The notes beneath the pieces are model-generated. The model did not search any database. It worked only from the letters and a program-made list of their open reading frames with translations, and had not been told where the DNA came from. From contig SIHP01000004.1 in NCBI GenBank assembly GCA_004762155.1, positions 248,001-312,000 on the forward strand: a DNA stretch of 64,000 nt. The letters run 5' to 3'. Origin of the DNA: Flavobacteriaceae bacterium. Its GTDB lineage: Bacteria; Bacteroidota; Bacteroidia; Flavobacteriales; Flavobacteriaceae. How positions within the stretch are numbered: position 1 is the first letter of the stretch; each line of letters opens with the position of its first letter. Below, in pieces: positions 52,970 to 63,053 of the stretch. Made by a program: the position numbers and the translations under genes.

Positions 52970-54538
52970 ATGACGAAATCTAAAAAAACATATCAATCAT
53001 TAGAAAATGTCACAGGTGGCGATTTATCGGAAATTGAAAAAGAATTAAATAAAAGTGGACTTTTCTTTCGCTGTAATTTTAATCAAATCTCTAAACACTT
53101 TTTAAATCATTTTCTTCCAATAGAAACTTTCCAAGTCACTTTTGATGAGTTAAAGAATGAATATCTTAAGAATATTGACCACGAAAATTTGAAACGCAAA
53201 GTTGATAAAGATGAGGAGGATTTTATGACAAGTTTTAGATTGGAACGTTTGCAAAAAGTTGATGATATTATACAAGACGAGTCAAAATTCCATAAATATA
53301 TCTGTAAAACTTATCTCGACATAGTTAAGGAGCCGAAAGAAGAATTATTGTCTGCTTTTGTAAGAGCCAGACAAGACATTAAAGAGATTGATGATACTCT
53401 TGAAAAAATTGAAAAACTTCTGAATGAAATTACTAAAAACAATTCGGCAGAAGAAATTCAACAAAAGAAACCAATATTATATTATTATCAAGAACACAAT
53501 CAAATTGCAAAAGAAGCAATATTGGAATTTTTGAAAAATGATATAGATAATTATGCATTATCTAACTCATATGACAATTCTTTATTGAGTGGGATAATGG
53601 GCAGAATTCCATATAACTATCATTGGAATCCAAAATCATATCAACCAAAGTATCCTAATGATTTAGAAAATAAATTTGGAGAACTTCCTCTACCTGAATT
53701 TCGAAGAGTTGCAAAAATGTATAAGGAAGATAAACCTTCTTTTCACATTTATTTATCTGATTATATTCAAACAAATCAAATTATTTTTCTAACAAATCAG
53801 CTTTTAAGCGAACACCATCTCTTGAACGTAAGAAAAGAGATTATTAGAGAAGCTTTGAATATTTATGATAAAGGCTCAAAAATAATGTTCGCAAATGCTG
53901 TACCGACAATAATAGAAGGAATTTTGCACGACCTATGTATTTTGTGTGGCGAAGATGAAAACAAACTTTTGCAAAAAGGATTTCAACACAAGTTGGATAA
54001 ACTTAAAGGCATTTTTAGCTATGAATTATACTACGAATATTATTCTTTTCGCTTTAGATTATTTCGCAATAAAGTTGCTCACGGCAGATTAACCAAAAAT
54101 GACGTTGATGAATTATCTGATTTACTATTATTAGATTTATATCAAATATGCAGGCTTGTCAACAGTTCAAAACTTCAATTAAATCAAAAGAGGTTTGTCA
54201 TAAACGAGTTAAACAATAGCAATCCTAAAGTTGACTACAAACAAGTTTTAGAATATCTTCTATTAGACAAAATAGAAATACCTGAATTTTATAAATTAAC
54301 GAATGAGATTAATGCAGTTGAAAAAATAATATCCAGCAATGAATTTTGGGATTTTTTAGAAAAAGAGATGGACGTTTCAGGCGCAAATAAACACGGAATT
54401 TTTACAATTATAAAAATTATCAATAACCGAAAACCATTTGACAAAAGATGTACTAAATTATTCAAAAAAGCAAAAATTAAAAATGTAGATAAAGCTCTAG
54501 CTGACAGTTATATCAAATATTTAACCAAAACATATTGA
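52970..54538 (+). CDS. HEPN-like protein, possible RNase of a defence function
   Basis: 522 residues, helical, no signal peptide. The C-terminal part contains FRNKVAHGR, where Arg366-x4-His371 matches the HEPN catalytic motif (R-x4-6-H). A long coiled segment lies at about 135-165. HEPN domains in such cassette contexts are often RNases that stop phage or act in toxin systems. No antitoxin gene is adjacent. Codon use is not visibly different, but sporadic flanking motifs suggest acquisition. Confidence 0.55.
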   Translation: MTKSKKTYQSLENVTGGDLSEIEKELNKSGLFFRCNFNQISKHFLNHFLPIETFQVTFDELKNEYLKNIDHENLKRKVDKDEEDFMTSFRLERLQKVDDIIQDESKFHKYICKTYLDIVKEPKEELLSAFVRARQDIKEIDDTLEKIEKLLNEITKNNSAEEIQQKKPILYYYQEHNQIAKEAILEFLKNDIDNYALSNSYDNSLLSGIMGRIPYNYHWNPKSYQPKYPNDLENKFGELPLPEFRRVAKMYKEDKPSFHIYLSDYIQTNQIIFLTNQLLSEHHLLNVRKEIIREALNIYDKGSKIMFANAVPTIIEGILHDLCILCGEDENKLLQKGFQHKLDKLKGIFSYELYYEYYSFRFRLFRNKVAHGRLTKNDVDELSDLLLLDLYQICRLVNSSKLQLNQKRFVINELNNSNPKVDYKQVLEYLLLDKIEIPEFYKLTNEINAVEKIISSNEFWDFLEKEMDVSGANKHGIFTIIKIINNRKPFDKRCTKLFKKAKIKNVDKALADSYIKYLTKTY

Positions 54539-54546
54539 GCAAGGCC

Positions 54547-54750
54547 AGCAGGTAACAGTGTATAAAAAACATAGGGCATTTATGGCTTAACCGAAAGGTA
54601 TGTGAATGTTAACAAAGTCCGCTAAATATAAAATTAGGCATTTATAGAAGAAAAGATAAAAGCAAAATATTTATATTTAGCTAAGTAATAAACCGAAACG
54701 AAAGCGCTTATTAACTGCCCTACGTTTATTATACTAACCGTTAGCTGTAA
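54547..54750. other. Large palindromic, attC-like cassette boundary
   Basis: Outer arms CAGGTAACAG (54548 on) and GTTAGCTG (54740-54747) are nearly complementary. Inside them GTATAAAAAACATAGGGC (54559-54576) matches the reverse complement of GCCCTACGTTTATTATAC (54717-54734) at 16 of 18 positions. The palindrome CTAACCGTTAG is at 54734-54744. About 140 nt lie between the arms. The layout recalls integron attC sites, but the core does not match GTTRRRY/RYYYAAC. Confidence 0.5.
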
Positions 54751-54794
54751 TTTCGAGCACCATAAATAAATTGACAATAAATGAATTATAACAA

Positions 54795-55538
54795 ATGAGT
54801 AATCTTTTACATAAAAACACAAATCGTTGTCAATTAATTAAGCAAATTTCAAAAGAAATATGGGAAGATTTAATTTCACTTCACTTAACAGGACAAAACT
54901 CATCTGAAATATATTACACTAAAAAGTTAGTTTCAAGAATTTTAACACACACAAAATCTTTAAATTATTCGATTTTCGCTAGAGAACCTGGTTTAGAAAA
55001 AAAATGGGGAAGCGATATAGATATTTACATTGAAAGAGGTGTTAATGATTTCGTTCTCTATGCATTTCAAGCATATCAAAAACTTGAAAATTACGGAATA
55101 CATAAAAATTGTTTCGTGAATTATTTATTTTACAATGGCGTTTCAGGTTATTCGTACACAGGAACTAATAAATGTAGAACAGAATTCAAAGAAGACCAAT
55201 TTGGATTAAGTTATGTTGGCATTAATAATATTAAAGGAACTTTATCTAATAAAGCTAATTGGAATTTTGGTTATTTTCATCCAAGTTTAGCTTCGCCATT
55301 ATCTGAACTTGTTTGTTGTAGAAATAGTAAACCTAATGGAATAAAATCTTATGATTATACAGAGATAACTAAAGAATTAGAAAATTTTGAAATAATAGAT
55401 AATGAGAATGTTAATGAATATTTTAACAAAGCAATAGAAAACAATTCAAATTTAGAAAATAGTAAAGAAGATGGAAATAAATCTGAACGAGTTGCAGAAT
55501 TAGTTTTTGTTATTCGTAATACAAATAGTACTTATTAA
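54795..55538 (+). CDS. Cassette gene: protein of unknown function, possible PD-(D/E)XK-like
   Basis: 247 residues, cytoplasmic. The segment EPGLEKKWGSDIDIYIE (about 64-80) followed by FQAYQKL (about 93-99) resembles the E...D...QxK arrangement of restriction-endonuclease-like folds, but this is a weak match. The C-terminus is Asn/Glu-rich. ATG at 54795 lies 45 bp after the palindromic boundary. Called unknown; a nuclease role is a guess. Confidence 0.4.
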   Translation: MSNLLHKNTNRCQLIKQISKEIWEDLISLHLTGQNSSEIYYTKKLVSRILTHTKSLNYSIFAREPGLEKKWGSDIDIYIERGVNDFVLYAFQAYQKLENYGIHKNCFVNYLFYNGVSGYSYTGTNKCRTEFKEDQFGLSYVGINNIKGTLSNKANWNFGYFHPSLASPLSELVCCRNSKPNGIKSYDYTEITKELENFEIIDNENVNEYFNKAIENNSNLENSKEDGNKSERVAELVFVIRNTNSTY

Positions 55539-55546
55539 AAACCAAA

Positions 55547-55562
55547 GCTAACAACGTTTAGC
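55547..55562. other. Cassette boundary palindrome GCTAAC-N3-GTTTAGC
   Basis: GCTAACAACGTTTAGC lies between two cassette genes, 8 bp after one stop and 25 bp before the next start. It joins the AGCTAACA left element and the CGTTTAGCTCTAATT right element seen separately at the other boundaries. Confidence 0.45.
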
Positions 55563-55587
55563 TCTAATTAAAAAAACGAAATCCTGA

Positions 55588-57360
55588 ATGACAAAAAATC
55601 CGAAAATATATAGGATTGACAAAACTAAACGTTTGCTGAAATCTATCAAGCAGACAGAATTAGTCATTCAAAAAATAATAAATACTTCATTTAAAAAACT
55701 CAAATACAAAAACTTTTTTGATAGTAAGAATTTACAGAAAATCACAAAAGGAGAAACTACATATTTTCTATATTTATACAAATCAGAAGATATAGAATCA
55801 GATTGGAAAGAGTTTTTACCAAACGGACTAACTTCAAAAAAAGATTTTACAGAACAGAAACTATCCTTATTGCTTTTTATTGAAACTGAATTTAACCTAT
55901 TCTCTATTGTTGGTGGAAATGCTTATCAAATAGTTTTGCCTTTTATTGACCAATCTTTTGGGTTAAATCTTTATTCAAGAATAATCAAACCGGAATTTGA
56001 TGAATTGTTATCAATTAAATCAAGAGGAATAACAGGTTCAAGAGCAGGTATTAGTGAACAATTTAGAGATAACTATAGAATAATTGACTTTATAAAATTC
56101 GGAAAAGTTCCTAAAGAAATTCATTTAAAATTAAGTACAGAGGTTTCAGATTTTCACTTTGAATTTCTTAAAAAAAGCAAAACAGATAGAGTTCAAATTT
56201 TTGTTGGAAAATCACTTCAAATAAAAAAATCTGTAGACTTTGAGGATTTGAATAAAATAATTACAGAGATTGGTTTTATCCTTGAATTGGTCGCAGACGA
56301 TTATCTTAGTTCATATGAGGAAATTACAGATGAAAAATTTATTTCTGATTACTTGCATCCCGAATTAATAACTCGAATTTTTAACGACACAGAAAACGTT
56401 TATAAAAGAAGTCAATATTCAAGTACAACTTTTGAACACGATTTTTGTGACCCTAATAATATTGAGAAATTTTATGAGGCTGACTATTATAAACTAAAAG
56501 AAAAAACTGAAAATAATGGTTACAGTACTTTTGCTGAAGTAACTGATAGAACTGAAATTTATGATACCGTTATCAAAAGAGGAATCGAAAGATTTGGAGT
56601 AAATGACAGATTTAAATTTATGGTTTTCTTACAAGGTGCAAGAATTACAAGCCATCACAACAAAATACAAACAACTGCATCAAGCTTTCTATTTAATATT
56701 TCAACAGAATTTCCAATTAATAATAAACCCATTTTTTTAGTGGATACAAAATGGTATCATTTAAGAGATACTTTTGTACAAGACCTTAAAACAAATACAG
56801 AACATATATTAAAAACATATAACGCTTCAAATCAAATTTTGCCTTTAAAATGGGATAAAAAAGTTCTTAAAAGAGAAAGTGACTATAACTCATCTTACGA
56901 GAACTTAAAAAGTTATATTGTAATTGACACAATCATAAAAGATGGTTTAGAACTATGTGATATATTACATTATGACAATCAAAATTTATATTTAATTCAC
57001 GTCAAATACGGATTCAAATCTGAAATGCGTGAACTTACTAATCAAATTACAATTTCAGCAAGAAGATTAAGAGAAACATTGGGTTCTAAAGATAAATCTA
57101 TACTAACGAAAATATATAATAGCTTAATTAAAAAGGGTAAGAATATTGATAACTTAACATTGTCGGAATTTAAAGAATTATTCAATAAAAAGATTACGTA
57201 TGTTTTGGCATTTACTTCTCATTTAAAAGATGATTTAAGTGTTATTGATAACATAGATAAATTTGACTCTAATATTGCAAGATATTCGTTAATACAATGC
57301 TCTGGAGAAATGAGAGCATATTATTACGATATGCAAACATTTCAAATTATGAGAAAATAA
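55588..57360 (+). CDS. TIGR04141/DUF6119-family sporadically distributed protein
   Basis: 590 residues, cytoplasmic, no membrane segments. Order and phrases such as FGLNLYSRIIKPEFDELLSI (about 131-150), RGITGSRAG and FRDNYRIIDFIKFG fit the family of sporadically distributed proteins TIGR04141. Members are scattered across bacteria, often in defence or mobile contexts; function is unknown. It is flanked by cassette boundary motifs on both sides. Confidence 0.65.
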   Translation: MTKNPKIYRIDKTKRLLKSIKQTELVIQKIINTSFKKLKYKNFFDSKNLQKITKGETTYFLYLYKSEDIESDWKEFLPNGLTSKKDFTEQKLSLLLFIETEFNLFSIVGGNAYQIVLPFIDQSFGLNLYSRIIKPEFDELLSIKSRGITGSRAGISEQFRDNYRIIDFIKFGKVPKEIHLKLSTEVSDFHFEFLKKSKTDRVQIFVGKSLQIKKSVDFEDLNKIITEIGFILELVADDYLSSYEEITDEKFISDYLHPELITRIFNDTENVYKRSQYSSTTFEHDFCDPNNIEKFYEADYYKLKEKTENNGYSTFAEVTDRTEIYDTVIKRGIERFGVNDRFKFMVFLQGARITSHHNKIQTTASSFLFNISTEFPINNKPIFLVDTKWYHLRDTFVQDLKTNTEHILKTYNASNQILPLKWDKKVLKRESDYNSSYENLKSYIVIDTIIKDGLELCDILHYDNQNLYLIHVKYGFKSEMRELTNQITISARRLRETLGSKDKSILTKIYNSLIKKGKNIDNLTLSEFKELFNKKITYVLAFTSHLKDDLSVIDNIDKFDSNIARYSLIQCSGEMRAYYYDMQTFQIMRK

Positions 57361-57684
57361 AAAAAACTACAGCTAACAGTGGTAACCGTTGCACAAGTCA
57401 AAAAAACTAAAAGATACAACTTCAAATAAACCTTTTTAAGGGCTTATTTTTTTATGCTATAAATTAAAAGCACCAATTTTTCAGTTGCTTAAAAGTCTTT
57501 ATTTTGAAGTACATGATTGAGATTCTTTCTTCTTCGTCTTGGTACGATGATCTAAAAATACTTTCTTAAATGTTATCTTATACATTCTAACTATAAAAGA
57601 AATTTGGCTAACAAATAATTGATTACTAATTTAACTAATCATAACATCAGTTTTATGTTTAACATAGAAAAAAACTAATAAATA
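57361..57684. other. Right boundary of the cassette-like island
   Basis: No gene in these 324 bp. CAGCTAACAGTGGTAACCG begins at 57370, a strong match to the left-arm element CAGGTAACAGTG at 54548. A weak hairpin with T-run (AATAAACC...GGGCTTATT) lies near 57424-57455. Nothing else recognised. Confidence 0.45.
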
Positions 57685-58770
57685 TTGAAAATAAAATACT
57701 TTACTTTTTTACTAATTCTCTTTTCTTCTTGTAAAGATGATATTTTTGATAAGAGATTCAGAAACGAAAATTATGTTTTTTATCAAGAAGATGGAAAAAA
57801 CGGAACATGGATAAAAACAACACCTAATGTAGATATAAAACTACCAAAATCAACATCTACTTATTTCTTTTCAAATGGAAACAAATATGCAGAACTTAAA
57901 GTAATAGATTCTTTTCCTAACCGAATAATTAATTTTTTTGACAAAGAAAGTAATGATTTAAAATATACAACTGAATATAAATCTAATACTGTTATAAATG
58001 AAACATATCAAAATGGCCATTACCGAGAATATCATTCAAATTTAGGTCAGCTAAAATCAACAGGTATTATAAAAAATAATTTATTTGAAGGGAAATGGAA
58101 AATATATAGAGAAGATGGTGAGACTTTACAGAAAATTGGAACATATAAAAATGGTAATTTAGATGGTATTGTAGAAGACTATTGGCCAAATGGAAATCTA
58201 CAAACTAAATCACGATATGTAAAAGGAGAACTAAATGGTAAGGCTTTTCATTACTATGAAAACGGAAAACTTGAGGAAGCTAAATTTTTTAAAAACGGAA
58301 AAATTCATGGCATTTTAATTGAGTATTTTGGCAATGGAAAATTAAAATCTAAATGGAAATATTGGTTAGGCAAAAAAATAGATACCTCTAAACTCTATTT
58401 TAAAAATGGAAATCTTAAAAAATTGATTGTAGTAAAACTTGATACTATTTCTAGTAGGTCAACTAAACAAATACTGGATTATTATGAAACAGGAGAATTA
58501 AAGTCTATTTTTAAATCAAAAGATAGTACAATGACTGGTAAAGTAAAAGTTTATTATAAGAATGGAAATATCTCACAAGAATATAATTTAATAAACAATG
58601 TTATAACCAATAAAATGGTTTCATATTACGAAACAGGAGGTGTTAAAATAATTGGTTTTTTAAAAAACAGTAAACCAGACAAATATGTACAAAATTTTGA
58701 CAAAAAAGGAAAATTATTAAAGACTATGATTGTTGAAAATGGGATAGTAATTGATTCTATAATCCCGTAA
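57685..58770 (+). CDS. MORN-like (YwqK-type) repeat lipoprotein
   Basis: 361 residues from TTG at 57685; no in-frame ATG nearby. Lipobox FSSC (Cys16). At least six YwqK/MORN_2 repeats follow (for example GIVEDYWPNGNLQTKSRYVK, GKAFHYYENGKLEEAKFFK, GKVKVYYKNGNISQEYNL), from about residue 100 to 340. It is a longer relative of the protein at 29618. Structural or interaction role; it stands alone. Confidence 0.8.
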   Translation: MKIKYFTFLLILFSSCKDDIFDKRFRNENYVFYQEDGKNGTWIKTTPNVDIKLPKSTSTYFFSNGNKYAELKVIDSFPNRIINFFDKESNDLKYTTEYKSNTVINETYQNGHYREYHSNLGQLKSTGIIKNNLFEGKWKIYREDGETLQKIGTYKNGNLDGIVEDYWPNGNLQTKSRYVKGELNGKAFHYYENGKLEEAKFFKNGKIHGILIEYFGNGKLKSKWKYWLGKKIDTSKLYFKNGNLKKLIVVKLDTISSRSTKQILDYYETGELKSIFKSKDSTMTGKVKVYYKNGNISQEYNLINNVITNKMVSYYETGGVKIIGFLKNSKPDKYVQNFDKKGKLLKTMIVENGIVIDSIIP

Positions 58771-58964
58771 AAAAAGTAAATAGAATAATCATTATATTTA
58801 ATTCAGAGCTCTGTGTTCAATCTGTGAAACTACTTTAACTGGGATTCAAAAATATGATGGAGATGTGTGAACCGAAACCGATATTTATTGGAGAAAGTTT
58901 TAATAATAATAACTTAAATAAAATTACAGAAATTGAAGTGAGTTTTAGAAAAGGATACTAAAAT

Positions 58965-58998
58965 AAAAAGCCATAACAAATACTTGTTATAGCTTTTA
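58965..58998. terminator. Bidirectional hairpin terminator
   Basis: AAAAGCCATAACAA and TTGTTATAGCTTTT arms (one mismatch) between the plus-strand MORN gene and the minus-strand NHL gene. Confidence 0.65.
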
Positions 58999-59012
58999 GT
59001 TGTATTGATATT

Positions 59013-59990
59013 TTAATACAATTTAATTTTTCTTATTCCAACACCAGAATATTCTGTTATGTAAAGAGATTTGGTTCGCTTATCAAACTCAATTCTATTA
59101 GGATTATTAAAAGTTGCTTCTAAAAGATCTCCATTTAAAGATGTTCCAGATCCTGTACCTGCAAAAACACTAACAATTCCTTTCATAGTAACTTTATAAA
59201 TTTGATTAGAAACAATTCCTGTTGCGTAAATAATATTATCAACAACTTCAATACCTCCAATTGAGCCAACATCTGGAATAGTAGCTAATAAAGAAACTTT
59301 TCCTTTTTTAGTAATTGATAAAATATCTGCTGTTATATAATTACCAACAATTAAATTTCCTTTACGATCGAAATCTATACCAACTGTACCAGCAAATCTT
59401 TCATCTGTTGCAAATTCAGTGCTATTTCCTTTGCTGTCTATTTTGAAAATAGTTGAACTTGCAAAATTAGATACATATAAGTTATTTTGTTTGTCAAAAG
59501 CTAAACCAGAAGGAAAGCCATCTATAGTTGCAAATGTTGTTTTTGTACCATTTGGTGAAACTTTTAAAATATCACCACTACCGCCTCCATTGTTATTGTG
59601 AATTACATAAAAATTTCCTCGTTTATCAAAAGCACTTCCTAAAGGCCCAGATATATCAGTAACAAAATTGGTTATTGTTCCATTTTTAGATATTTTATAC
59701 ACTGTGGTTCCAGCACCATTAATTCCTTGAAACAATCCAAAAACTGATACATAAAGGTTTCCTTTTTTATCAACAGTAATACCATCTTTTCCTATTTCAG
59801 TAAAATTTTCAGCAATCGTTTCTACTTGTAAATTTTTCTCATTAGTATAACCTCTACTAGCAGTTATAACATCAGTATCTAAATCAGTTATTGTTTCTTC
59901 TTTTTCGCAAGAAATAAATACAATTAGCAATGTGACTAGTGTTCCAAAAAATAAATTTTTTGTCAATGTTTTTTTAGTAAAATTTTTCAT
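59013..59990 (-). CDS. NHL-repeat beta-propeller lipoprotein
   Basis: 325 residues. Lipobox FISC near Cys28. Six-bladed propeller repeats follow from about residue 60: each has DKKGNLYVS, DKQNNLYVSN or DRKGNLIVGN, with TTVYKISKNG-like second strands, the NHL/SMP-30-like pattern. Ends with RIEFDKRTKSLYITEYSGVGIRKI. Probably a surface protein binding sugars or proteins; enzymatic residues are not evident. Confidence 0.82.
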   Translation of the reverse strand: MKNFTKKTLTKNLFFGTLVTLLIVFISCEKEETITDLDTDVITASRGYTNEKNLQVETIAENFTEIGKDGITVDKKGNLYVSVFGLFQGINGAGTTVYKISKNGTITNFVTDISGPLGSAFDKRGNFYVIHNNNGGGSGDILKVSPNGTKTTFATIDGFPSGLAFDKQNNLYVSNFASSTIFKIDSKGNSTEFATDERFAGTVGIDFDRKGNLIVGNYITADILSITKKGKVSLLATIPDVGSIGGIEVVDNIIYATGIVSNQIYKVTMKGIVSVFAGTGSGTSLNGDLLEATFNNPNRIEFDKRTKSLYITEYSGVGIRKIKLY

Positions 59991-60062
59991 TGTTTTGATT
60001 TTAAAGTTTCCTCAAATTAAGTTCAGAAAAACATTAAAATCGACCGTAGCTGTACAATCGTA

Positions 60063-61190
60063 CTAAACAATACTTATTTTTTTAATATAATTAGTAGGAG
60101 TATCATTCATTTCTGTTTTAAAAGCCTTATTAAATGTAGATTTAGAGTTAAAACCAGCATCCATTGACAAAGCTAGTAAGGTATGTTGTTGATGTTCTCC
60201 GTTTTGTACTTTTTTTATAAAAGCCTCAACACGATATTTATTTATATAATCATAAAAACTACAATTATGAATATTATTTAAAAGCCACGATATATTATTA
60301 GTAGATGTTCCTACTTTTTCAGAAAGATCTTTTAATGTAAGTGTATTATTAAGGTATATTTTATCATTAACCATAAGAACTTCTAATCGAGTTTGTAGTT
60401 TAATCAATAATTCGCCTTCAATACGTTTTTTATTATTTTTTTCTTTGCGTTTATTTAAATGCACTCTAAATATTTCAGGTTGCTTTAAACTATAAAATCC
60501 AACTACATAAATAAAAAGTGGTATTGAAACCCAAACAAAATCATAATTGAAAAGAGAAAATATTTTATGGTTAAAAAAATGACCTGTAAAATTAAAAGTC
60601 CATAGTATTAAAAATAAAGCAATGGCAGAAAGAAACATGTATAAAAAAGATATGGCACTTTGATGATAGGATAAATTATTTTTTTGTTCTTTATGAAACC
60701 GTTGAACTAATAAAAATGATTTTAAGCAATAATAAAGATTAGAAAAAATACCACCCAAAACAATACTGTTGTAAATGACACGTAAAGGAATTGTTCCATT
60801 TTTTACTAAAATTGAAAATTCTTCTTCTGGATAAAATAAAAACCAACCAGAAATTAAACATGGATATATTGCTGGAAGATAATTGTACCAAGCTAATTTA
60901 TATATTGGAATCTCATTAAAAGAAAATCGTCTGATATATGTATACACAAATGGACCAAATAAAAAGATTACTCCATCAGCAAAACTTGCAAGCTGACGTA
61001 ATAAATAACTAGAATTTCTAAAATAAACAAAACGTCCTAAAAGCATAAACGCAGCAATTAATAAGATATATGATAATATTTTATTAGCAGCAGTATTTTT
61101 ATATTGTACTAATTGTATAGTAATAGCTAAAAAAATGCCTTGGCTAATTCCTAAAAATAAGATTAAGTCTATAGTGTCAAAAGAATTCAT
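60063..61190 (-). CDS. Membrane-bound AraC-family transcriptional regulator
   Basis: 375 residues. Seven predicted helices occupy residues 1-245. An AraC-type helix-turn-helix follows at about 270-372, with the second helix pair in AGFNSKSTFNKAFKTEMND. This 7TM-AraC architecture is common in Flavobacteriaceae and senses envelope or external signals. Neighbouring NHL and haloperoxidase-like genes lie on the same strand and may be targets; not shown. Confidence 0.87.
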   Translation of the reverse strand: MNSFDTIDLILFLGISQGIFLAITIQLVQYKNTAANKILSYILLIAAFMLLGRFVYFRNSSYLLRQLASFADGVIFLFGPFVYTYIRRFSFNEIPIYKLAWYNYLPAIYPCLISGWFLFYPEEEFSILVKNGTIPLRVIYNSIVLGGIFSNLYYCLKSFLLVQRFHKEQKNNLSYHQSAISFLYMFLSAIALFLILWTFNFTGHFFNHKIFSLFNYDFVWVSIPLFIYVVGFYSLKQPEIFRVHLNKRKEKNNKKRIEGELLIKLQTRLEVLMVNDKIYLNNTLTLKDLSEKVGTSTNNISWLLNNIHNCSFYDYINKYRVEAFIKKVQNGEHQQHTLLALSMDAGFNSKSTFNKAFKTEMNDTPTNYIKKISIV

Positions 61191-61296
61191 TTTGTAGTTT
61201 GTTTGTTAAACTATAAAATTAAGATTTTTTAGTTTTTTATCGTCTTAATGTACACAACGATACTTAAAATTGTCTGTTTTTTTAAAAATCATTTAT

Positions 61297-61332
61297 AAAA
61301 AAAGCCACAACAAATAATTGTCATGACTTTTA
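61297..61332 (-). terminator. Terminator after the haloperoxidase-like gene
   Basis: On the minus strand AAAAGTCATGACAA pairs with TTGTTGTGGCTTTT (with wobble pairs) and a T-run follows. It separates that gene from the AraC regulator. Confidence 0.6.
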
Positions 61333-61356
61333 TCATTGGGAGACTACACTAATATT

Positions 61357-62769
61357 TTATTGTAAATCTATATTATTAACAGCATCTGAAATTTCGTAGC
61401 CTAAACGTAAACCTTCAATAGCATCTTGTTCAACATGAACACCTAAAGGAACTCTAGAATATGCATTTTCATAAGCCATTTGAGAAAAAGAAGTAAAGGT
61501 TCTTGGTGTACTATTAAATGTAGTATTTGTAAAATTACTATAGGTTCTATCAGTAAAATTTATAGCATCAGATTCAAAGAAATCAATAAAAACTCCTGCA
61601 GCAACTCCTGCAAAGGTTGCGTGACCTGACGGATAACTTGGAAAAGCAGGATTAGCTCCGTCTATAAATTTTGATAAATTAGTTGTAAAATCGTCATCAA
61701 TATATTCTGTAATATAATTACTAGGACGTTCTATATTATAGGTGTATTTATCATCCCAGGCAGAAACTGCAGCATCATTCATTGCCAAACCTAATTTTAA
61801 TAAAAGTTCTAAAGTTTCATCATAATCTAAATCTTCTTGTTCGATTAATTGATTTGCTATAGAAAAATGTCTTCCAGGAGGACTAATCATCAAACCTTCT
61901 ACATCATCAGCCCAAAATTCAGCGATCCATAAATCTTCATTGTTTTCTGCTGCTGCAGTTGTTGCACTATTATAAACTTCACTCATTTGTTCGTAATAAT
62001 TACTTGATGTATTTGTACTATATGCTAAAACACTATCAAAATCTACACTACTTGTTTGTCTTGGAGATATAGCAAAAGTTCTCACTTCTCTCCAATAAGG
62101 AAACCAAGCATCTTCATTTGCAGTTGCACTCCAAAGACCAATACCTACTGGAGCTACATAATCACTTGGTGTTTGATCAACAATTTGTTCTTCTGCATCT
62201 CTATCTGTTTCAGCATAATCAATTACACGTTGTGCTACATGACGTCCCCATCTTTCAGAATTTTCAATTTCAGATTCTGTAAGACCTACAATTAATTCAG
62301 TTCTTTGTTCCTCTTGAAAATCAGTAATATTTTGTCTTATTCCAGATTGTAAACTATGCATAAAATGATCTATAGCTAAAGCATATGCAGTATTTAAGGC
62401 TAGATTTAAGTTAACATCATCTTGTAATACGTTATCATTGATATTAAAATTATTAAATTGATTGGTAAGTGAATTATAATCCTCCATAAAAGGAACTCCC
62501 GTTTCGTAACCAGTTAAGTGTATATACGCTAAAGATCTTGTTACAATATTAGGTCTCATACCTTCGGTATATTGATCTATAGACACCCAAAGTTGACTCC
62601 ATTCTGTAATAATTTCAGTTGTTGAATTTGTTACTTTAACAGAAGTATCAAAATCATCTGTTGCAGTAGCTGTATCATTATCTAATACAATTTCGTCATT
62701 TGTACACGATTGGAATATTAATAAACTAAGTGTAATAATTACTGTAAACTTTAATTTCATTGTTTTCAT
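61357..62769 (-). CDS. Vanadium-haloperoxidase-like PAP2-superfamily lipoprotein
   Basis: 470 residues with lipobox FQSC near Cys22. The vanadate/phosphate site motifs are complete: R-P at ERPSNY (Arg348), PSGH at His383 and RxxxGxH at His445. This matches the chloroperoxidase-related family in Bacteroidota. Activity could be halide oxidation or phosphatase. Located on the same strand as the AraC regulator and the TonB-dependent receptor. Confidence 0.82.
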   Translation of the reverse strand: MKTMKLKFTVIITLSLLIFQSCTNDEIVLDNDTATATDDFDTSVKVTNSTTEIITEWSQLWVSIDQYTEGMRPNIVTRSLAYIHLTGYETGVPFMEDYNSLTNQFNNFNINDNVLQDDVNLNLALNTAYALAIDHFMHSLQSGIRQNITDFQEEQRTELIVGLTESEIENSERWGRHVAQRVIDYAETDRDAEEQIVDQTPSDYVAPVGIGLWSATANEDAWFPYWREVRTFAISPRQTSSVDFDSVLAYSTNTSSNYYEQMSEVYNSATTAAAENNEDLWIAEFWADDVEGLMISPPGRHFSIANQLIEQEDLDYDETLELLLKLGLAMNDAAVSAWDDKYTYNIERPSNYITEYIDDDFTTNLSKFIDGANPAFPSYPSGHATFAGVAAGVFIDFFESDAINFTDRTYSNFTNTTFNSTPRTFTSFSQMAYENAYSRVPLGVHVEQDAIEGLRLGYEISDAVNNIDLQ

Positions 62770-62985
62770 AATAGGGTATTTTTGATGTAATTTGATATGT
62801 TTTGTTATACCAAATTTTAAGTTGATAAAAAATAGCTCTTTCTTTAATTTTCGGCCGAAAACACTATTGAAAGTTTAATTGTTTATGTGTTATTTTTTTT
62901 GATTAGTAAATAAAGCGTTATAAATAGCTTTCTTTAACTTAATACGTGTGGTTAGTTGTTTTACCCAACCCTTTTTTTTTAAAAA

Positions 62986-63013
62986 ATAAAAAAAACTGCT
63001 ATTTAGCAGTTTT
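62986..63013 (-). terminator. Terminator after the TonB-dependent receptor gene
   Basis: AAAACTGCT and AGCAGTTTT arms with a 4-nt loop; on the minus strand it is followed by a long T-run. Confidence 0.8.
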
Positions 63014-63053
63014 GTAGAAGATTACAATATGTAGTTTACTGTATTATGGTACT

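Noticed and set aside
54547..54750. Classical integron attC site
   Set aside because: The inverted-repeat layout fits, but the core GTTAGCTG does not match GTTRRRY and no IntI-type integrase gene is in the window.
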